A stretch of DNA of 64,000 nt from UBA11891 sp049890035 (lineage in GTDB: Bacteria; Bacteroidota; Bacteroidia; Flavobacteriales; Flavobacteriaceae): contig JBMHCG010000006.1 in the NCBI GenBank assembly GCA_049890035.1, forward strand, positions 33,917-97,916. The letters run 5' to 3'. Position 1 is the stretch's first letter; each line of letters begins with the position of its first letter. This document shows, piece after piece, positions 60,250 through 64,000 of the stretch. Under the pieces are notes generated by a model. It made no database searches. It was not told where the DNA came from and worked only from the letters and a program-made list of their open reading frames with translations. The translations under genes were made by a program, and so were the position numbers.

Positions 60250-61677
60250 TTAAGCATAGTCAACTAAGCTATCATAATATATCTGTTTCATCTTTTCGTC
60301 ACTTTCAACGTAAGTGAAATAATTATGGTCATTTAATTGATCATTAGTGAAAGAGACTTGATCTACTTTGAAAAGGTTGTCTAGATCATCACTTTTTGAA
60401 ATTATGCCTGAATACATCTGCTTTGTTCGCTTAATAAGTGCCTCTTTAACTTGCTTAACACTATCCTTGTTAGTAAGAATACAGTCGTGAATAATTAAAG
60501 TGAATATATCTTCTGGTAATGCCTCATATACTCCAACAAATAATTCTGCTTCTTTTGATTGCTCCAAGTGACTTACAAGCTTATATCCCTTTTCCTTTTT
60601 TATAGAATCAATCCACCTGATAAATGCAGGGAAGATTTTTCTAAGTTCATTGATAGGTTTTTCATTTGTGTTCTTCTTATTAAGTGCTGAGATAACTGCC
60701 TTCTTAAGTTTTTCATAGGTTAATCCACCATAAAACTTTGAATTCATTTTTATGTGATAGTATATGCCACCACCGAGTATAAGCTGTTTACAAAGCTGTA
60801 TTTCACTTTTTACTTTATCAGTAACATTGTTCTTAAGTGTTGACTTTAGCCACTCTAACATAAGTATTGAAGGCTGTGCAGATGCCATATCAACTTCATA
60901 AATAATTTCATTATCCTTTGTCCTTAGTCCCTTTCTAATTAGCCGAGGAATTGAAGTTGCCATATGATAAATCCTGCCTGATTTAGCCACAGAAGGCCTA
61001 TAGTAAACCTGTTCTTCAATCAGTCTTAGAATATCAGTATACTCATTAAGATTTAATAAGGCGACCCTAAATTCTTCATATCTAAATAAACGGTGAGGAT
61101 TATCTTTGTAAGTTACAAAGACAACAGTTGGTGCATCAGGATGATTAAGTTTAAACTTGCCAACTTTTAACATATCACGCTCTGGTGTAAATCTAATTGG
61201 CTCATCGAGCAACATTAGCTTTAATGTGTTTTCTAGAACTTTCCTTACTGCTGTATTGTTTTCATTCTGTTTTGTCTGATTTAACAAAGATTTTCTAATC
61301 TTAGCCTTGAATTTCTCAGATTTAAGAGTGTACTTGAAGTAGTTACCCTCATTTAATATAGTTTGAACTACTCTATAGGATTTAGAAAAACTACCTGCCT
61401 GATAAGATCTATTTTCTTCAATCAGCTTCAGGTCCTTTAGATTATCAATTATACTTCTATATTCACGACCTAATATTGGTTTTAATTCTTTAGAATTAAG
61501 ATTGACATAAAAGGAAGTATCATCTTCATTATCTCCTCTTATTATTCTAAACAGAATCAAATTGATGAAGTAATTATGTTTATCAATTAGGGCATCTTTC
61601 CACTTACCTTTAGTTGATTCAATCAATTGACAATTACTGATAATAGGTTCAGCTTCTTTTAAAGAGTATATTTCCAT
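60250..61677 (-). CDS. Replication-like protein with palm-domain polymerase motifs
   Basis: A 475-residue protein I cannot name. Residues about 34-102 look like a winged helix of replication initiators (paired helices around LNSKELKPILGREYRSI, then KLIEENRSY). The second half carries spaced motifs reminiscent of single-subunit family A polymerases: YEVDMASAQPSIL with D263 as motif A, GGGIYYH and YEKLKKAVISALNKK around motif B, FPAFIRWI, and IIHDCILT with H397-D398 as motif C. This order is the palm order of polymerases. The ATG at 61677 is chosen over a GTG at 61686. It is probably the replication protein of the AT-rich element. Confidence 0.6.
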   Translation of the reverse strand: MEIYSLKEAEPIISNCQLIESTKGKWKDALIDKHNYFINLILFRIIRGDNEDDTSFYVNLNSKELKPILGREYRSIIDNLKDLKLIEENRSYQAGSFSKSYRVVQTILNEGNYFKYTLKSEKFKAKIRKSLLNQTKQNENNTAVRKVLENTLKLMLLDEPIRFTPERDMLKVGKFKLNHPDAPTVVFVTYKDNPHRLFRYEEFRVALLNLNEYTDILRLIEEQVYYRPSVAKSGRIYHMATSIPRLIRKGLRTKDNEIIYEVDMASAQPSILMLEWLKSTLKNNVTDKVKSEIQLCKQLILGGGIYYHIKMNSKFYGGLTYEKLKKAVISALNKKNTNEKPINELRKIFPAFIRWIDSIKKEKGYKLVSHLEQSKEAELFVGVYEALPEDIFTLIIHDCILTNKDSVKQVKEALIKRTKQMYSGIISKSDDLDNLFKVDQVSFTNDQLNDHNYFTYVESDEKMKQIYYDSLVDYA

Positions 61678-61927
61678 AAAACGCACCCATATGATATAAA
61701 TAAATTTATAAAATCTATATCTATTAGGTGGTGCTATTTACCCTATTGCCTGGACTGCTGGTCAAGTAAATTGCAACACTTAATATTATCAATTCAATAG
61801 AAAAGATTAAATAAATAAACGGTGGGAATAATTTTTATAACTACTTGATTAACTTAATCATAATTGGGTATTATTCCTTATTATATTAATGTTTAATTAA
61901 CCTATAATAACCATTAAATCAATTATA
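61678..61927. other. Intergenic region between divergent replication-like gene and small-protein cluster; candidate origin or promoter region
   Basis: This 250-bp AT-rich region has no gene. It contains GGAATAAT (61825-61832) with inverse ATTATTCC (61870-61877), and inside them the perfect palindrome GATTAACTTAATC (61847-61859). Such nested repeats beside a replication-like gene suit an origin or an operator. No iterons are visible. Confidence 0.35.
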
Positions 61928-62110
61928 ATGAAGAGATACAGAAGAGAAACTTTTTGGCACTTTATAAACCCTGTTTGCCTCGCGGTAGGTATAATAGGCT
62001 TTCTACTATACTTTGAGGTTAGTTATTTAGAAATAGGTATTACTGGGCTTGGTGCTTGGGGTGCAACTGGGTTAATGGGCTTGGATATAGAAAAGAGGGA
62101 TAATGACTAA
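61928..62110 (+). CDS. Small membrane protein, unknown
   Basis: A 60-residue protein with basic N-terminus (KRYRRE), one or two hydrophobic helices (PVCLAVGIIGFLLYF; YLEIGITGLGAWGATGLMG) and a charged tail. It is the first gene of a run of small genes on the plus strand and overlaps the next start by 8 bp. No family is recognised. Confidence 0.55.
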   Translation: MKRYRRETFWHFINPVCLAVGIIGFLLYFEVSYLEIGITGLGAWGATGLMGLDIEKRDND

Positions 62111-62336
62111 ATTTTTACTCATTTTAATATGTGTTTCACTTTTAAGTTGCAACCAACTTGATGACTGCCTTGATATAAGAGACAAATACACAGGTAATGG
62201 AAATTATTATTTTGAGTTAAGTAATAATAGGTTTTCAAACGGTACTCCTTCGGATAATGACCCAAATCCAACAGCCCAAGTAAGTGAAGAAGAATATAAT
62301 CAATATCAAATTGGAGACAAGTTTTGTAGGGAATGA
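62103..62336 (+). CDS. Small lipoprotein, unknown
   Basis: A 77-residue protein with a clear lipobox (ICVSLLSC, cysteine 16), a short domain with two more cysteines (DDCLDI and the final GDKFCRE) and the pattern VSEEEYNQYQIGDKFC. The ending resembles small phage or plasmid lipoproteins with a VS-x-E-Y motif. It overlaps the preceding gene by 8 bp, suggesting coupled translation. Confidence 0.6.
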   Translation: MTKFLLILICVSLLSCNQLDDCLDIRDKYTGNGNYYFELSNNRFSNGTPSDNDPNPTAQVSEEEYNQYQIGDKFCRE

Positions 62337-62386
62337 CCAAAGTCTTTTCCTTAACTTTAAGCAACTAACCTAAACAAAAAAAAGTA

Positions 62387-62524
62387 ATGAAAATTAGAAA
62401 TCCTTTAAAAGAATGGGGTAGATGGAGAGATGATATTACTCCAACAGAAAAAAGAGTTTGGTCAATAATATCTGTTTTAATTGGAATGACAATTGGATGG
62501 ATAATTAACAGTACGTTTCTTTAG
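62387..62524 (+). CDS. Small membrane protein, 45 residues
   Basis: ATG at 62387 to TAG at 62524. The product has a basic, tryptophan-containing N-terminus (PLKEWGRWRDD, TEKRVW) and one helix (SIISVLIGMTIGWII). No family is recognised. Its position within the small-gene run and the A-rich leader upstream support coding. Confidence 0.45.
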   Translation: MKIRNPLKEWGRWRDDITPTEKRVWSIISVLIGMTIGWIINSTFL

Positions 62525-62559
62525 GAAAGAAGAAAAACTAACACTCATAATTCATCTAA

Positions 62560-62826
62560 ATGAGAAAAAAAAATATAATTGATATAGCAAAATGGATAAT
62601 TGGTCTTGTTTTTTTATATTTTATGTTTAAATCATCATATAATACACCTAGAATAAGAAGAAATTATATGAAGGCTCAACACAGACTTCTATACAATAAA
62701 CTTGTAAATGCAGACTGTAATACCCTTGATAAAGAACTCGATAGAGTATTAGAAAGTTCAGACAATCCAGAACCAAGAGTGATAAAATTCATTGAAGATA
62801 GAATGAGAGTAGAAAAATGCAATTGA
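62560..62826 (+). CDS. Small membrane protein, 88 residues, unknown
   Basis: An N-terminal signal-anchor-like helix (IIGLVFLYFMF, about residues 13-23) followed by a basic segment (RIRRNYMKAQHRLLYNKLVNA) and a helical acidic tail (DKELDRVLESSDNPEPRVIKFIEDRM). The C-terminal cysteine is shared with the overlapping next reading frame. No family is recognised. Confidence 0.55.
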   Translation: MRKKNIIDIAKWIIGLVFLYFMFKSSYNTPRIRRNYMKAQHRLLYNKLVNADCNTLDKELDRVLESSDNPEPRVIKFIEDRMRVEKCN

Positions 62827-62951
62827 CTAGAATTTTTTCCTACGGCTGTAAGCCTGAAAACTGTTCCTCTAATCAACTTTGGTTTAGTTGTGGATGTCCT
62901 GTTGAAGTAGAGGAAGATGTTGCCTTAGGAAGTAGATTTGACCAGTTTTAG
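62817..62951 (+). CDS. Small cysteine-rich protein, 44 residues
   Basis: ATG at 62817 overlaps the previous gene by 10 bp and reads to TAG at 62951. It has four cysteines in the pattern C-x4-C-x8-C-x-C (residues 11, 16, 25, 27), as in a small metal-binding knuckle, and an acidic tail. It is too short for homology judgement; the overlap argues for translation coupling. Confidence 0.4.
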   Translation: MQLTRIFSYGCKPENCSSNQLWFSCGCPVEVEEDVALGSRFDQF

Positions 62952-63077
62952 GCTCTTTACCTAAAGCTAAATATTGTTATACGAAAAGCTTATTTAAATA
63001 AATCATACGCATATCCTCTTCAATTAGATTTATTGAGTAATTTGTTTCTTACTAAGATTAACCATAAATCGATTAAA

Positions 63078-63857
63078 ATGAAAAAACTTTTCTTTATAGC
63101 ATTGCTATTTCCGTTAGTAGGATTAACACAATATGTTGATATGTGGCATTTTTCTGTCCCATTTGATGAAACGAATATATATGAAGCAACTGAAAAAGAA
63201 TGGTTCGCTGAAGTAATGTCAAAAGCTGCTGAAAATAAATTAATTAATGGCTGGGCAATGGCAAGACGAGTAGGTAAAGATGAAAAAAATGTAAAATATA
63301 TTACTTGGATTTCATTCGGAGACATAGAATCTCGAAAGAGGGCATATAATTCAATTGGTAAGTATTTTGATGAAACATCCAAACAATTATTTACACCAAA
63401 ATTGAGTGAGCTCGGAAGAAACAAATGGGGGTCATATGTAGTTGGGAACAGCAATCTATATTTTGATGAATTTATGTCAGCACCTGCAGGATCAAAAATT
63501 AAATATTCAGTGCATAACTTGGCATTGTCACCAGATGCAAAAAACTTTTCTAATCAACAAATTAGAATTTGGATGCCATTTTTTAAAAATATTATAAAAA
63601 GAAATCAAACAAAACAAAAAAGCTGGGGTGTTGCAAGAAGGTTAAATCCACGTGGTCAAAAACACGGTTGGAATGTAATGACAGTTGATGGATATGAAAC
63701 ACTAGAAGATGTCTTCGAATCAATTAACTCAGATTTACCTGGTATTTCGGAACTGAATCTTGAACCCATAATTGAATCAACTCCAAGCGGATGGTTTGAA
63801 CAAATAATTTGGGAAATCATTATTAGAGTTAATAGTAAAGGTGAAATAATAAATTAA
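63078..63857 (+). CDS. Exported protein with two similar domains, unknown
   Basis: A 259-residue protein with a signal peptide (residues 1-17, ending VGLTQ). Residues 41-85 and 164-211 look like copies of one fold: each starts with a tryptophan-containing helix and has the core WAMARRV or WGVARRL, then a strand with a D/G-rich turn and a helix. This suggests a duplicated ferredoxin-like (ABM/Dabb-type) barrel. No enzyme is recognised. The ATG at 63078 is preferred over 63033. Confidence 0.6.
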   Translation: MKKLFFIALLFPLVGLTQYVDMWHFSVPFDETNIYEATEKEWFAEVMSKAAENKLINGWAMARRVGKDEKNVKYITWISFGDIESRKRAYNSIGKYFDETSKQLFTPKLSELGRNKWGSYVVGNSNLYFDEFMSAPAGSKIKYSVHNLALSPDAKNFSNQQIRIWMPFFKNIIKRNQTKQKSWGVARRLNPRGQKHGWNVMTVDGYETLEDVFESINSDLPGISELNLEPIIESTPSGWFEQIIWEIIIRVNSKGEIIN

Positions 63858-63861
63858 CAAA

Positions 63862-64000
63862 ATGAAGAATTCTGTTTCCCTATTCATATTATCATTTATA
63901 CTGATTTATAGCTGTTCAACTGAAGAAGATACAGCTGTCCAAACACCTAATATTGTTCAGACGCCTGATCCTGAACCAGTAGCAGAAACTCCAACAATAA
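63862..64000 (+). CDS. Partial lipoprotein, runs off the window
   Basis: The first 46 residues are visible: a basic start, a hydrophobic stretch and lipobox ILIYSC (cysteine about residue 18), then a proline- and threonine-rich linker (TPNIVQTPDPEPVAETPTI). The linker suggests a surface-exposed domain behind it, like many SusD or secreted-enzyme lipoproteins. The main body lies outside the window. Confidence 0.65.
   Translation, partial: MKNSVSLFILSFILIYSCSTEEDTAVQTPNIVQTPDPEPVAETPTI

Larger units (their letters stand above)
60018..64000. mobile_element. Putative AT-rich island or integrated element, left end at tRNA-Ala
   Basis: From the tRNA-Ala terminator to the window end the sequence is visibly more AT-rich and codons end mostly in A or T, unlike the preceding 60 kb. 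Genes are small, mostly without recognised homology, and one encodes a replication-like protein. Structured inverted repeats sit next to the tRNA. No integrase, transposase or repeated tRNA end is seen here, so the right limit and type of element are unknown. Confidence 0.45.

Noticed and set aside
60250..61677. A reverse transcriptase or retron for the palm-like gene
   Set aside because: No YxDD box or RT fingers are visible, and no adjacent structured non-coding RNA of the retron type was found.
61750..61767. Similarity of GGACTGCTGGTCAAG to the tRNA-Ala anticodon stem-loop
   Set aside because: The match is short and interrupted; it could be chance and was not used as attachment-site evidence.
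1..64000. CRISPR arrays, insertion sequences and rRNA genes
   Set aside because: No regularly spaced repeats, transposase signatures or rRNA segments were seen anywhere in the window.

Overview
The window is 64 kb of a member of the phylum Bacteroidota, almost certainly a gliding, aerobic member of the Flavobacteriia. Supporting signs are gliding and type IX secretion genes (gldH, a sprE-like gene), several protein families largely confined to this group (DUF4837, DUF6341, DUF6427, DUF4292, DUF5687, DUF6168, DUF4254), an ATP synthase operon without beta and epsilon, glutaminyl-tRNA synthetase used alongside GltX, and promoters of the TAnnTTTG type. I could not assign a genus.

Positions 1-59,990 read as compact core chromosome. 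In order: the rnr end and a GIN-domain protein, tRNA-Cys, folB, glnS, gltX with an SPFH protein, ybeY-mnmG-methyltransferase (two parS sites bracket mnmG), holB, pgk, tatA, an M23 peptidase, a GH3/glycosyltransferase/pyruvyl-transferase group, purD, DUF6341/DUF6427, DUF4254 with a GT9 enzyme, a PaaE-like reductase, an ABC exporter, sprE, bactofilin, the atp operon (atpZ, a DUF6168 protein, atpB, E, F, H, A, G), dut, a nucleotidyltransferase, a DUF4292 lipoprotein, an EnvC-like protein, a HU-SPOR protein, dprA, trpS, plsC, phzF, recA, an M24 peptidase, trhO, a PSP1 protein, gldH, a class A PBP, queD, an enoyl-CoA hydratase, a universal stress protein, LpxR-like and other envelope proteins, and finally a sulfur cluster (MBL-rhodanese fusion, two YeeE/YedE halves, TauE, a cysteine-containing Crp/Fnr regulator). 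Genes are packed tightly: many co-directional neighbours share ATGA, and most convergent pairs abut or overlap.

At tRNA-Ala(GGC) (59,917-59,990) and its terminator the character changes. From about 60,020 to the end the DNA is visibly more AT-rich and holds inverted repeats, a protein with a winged-helix-like N-terminus and palm-like polymerase motifs, five very small membrane, lipo- or cysteine-rich proteins, a secreted protein with an internal duplication, and the start of another lipoprotein. This looks like the left end of an island or integrated element inserted at the tRNA gene. No integrase is visible, so the other end must lie outside. It is the most novel part of the window.

Several genes act together: GldH, SprE and bactofilin in envelope, motility and secretion; class A PBP, the M23 peptidase, the EnvC-like protein and the HU-SPOR protein in the cell wall; the AtpZ/DUF6168/Atp set in energy coupling; and the regulator with transporters and a persulfide-type enzyme in reduced-sulfur handling. 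Names rest on sequence motifs and family memory only; no searches were run.
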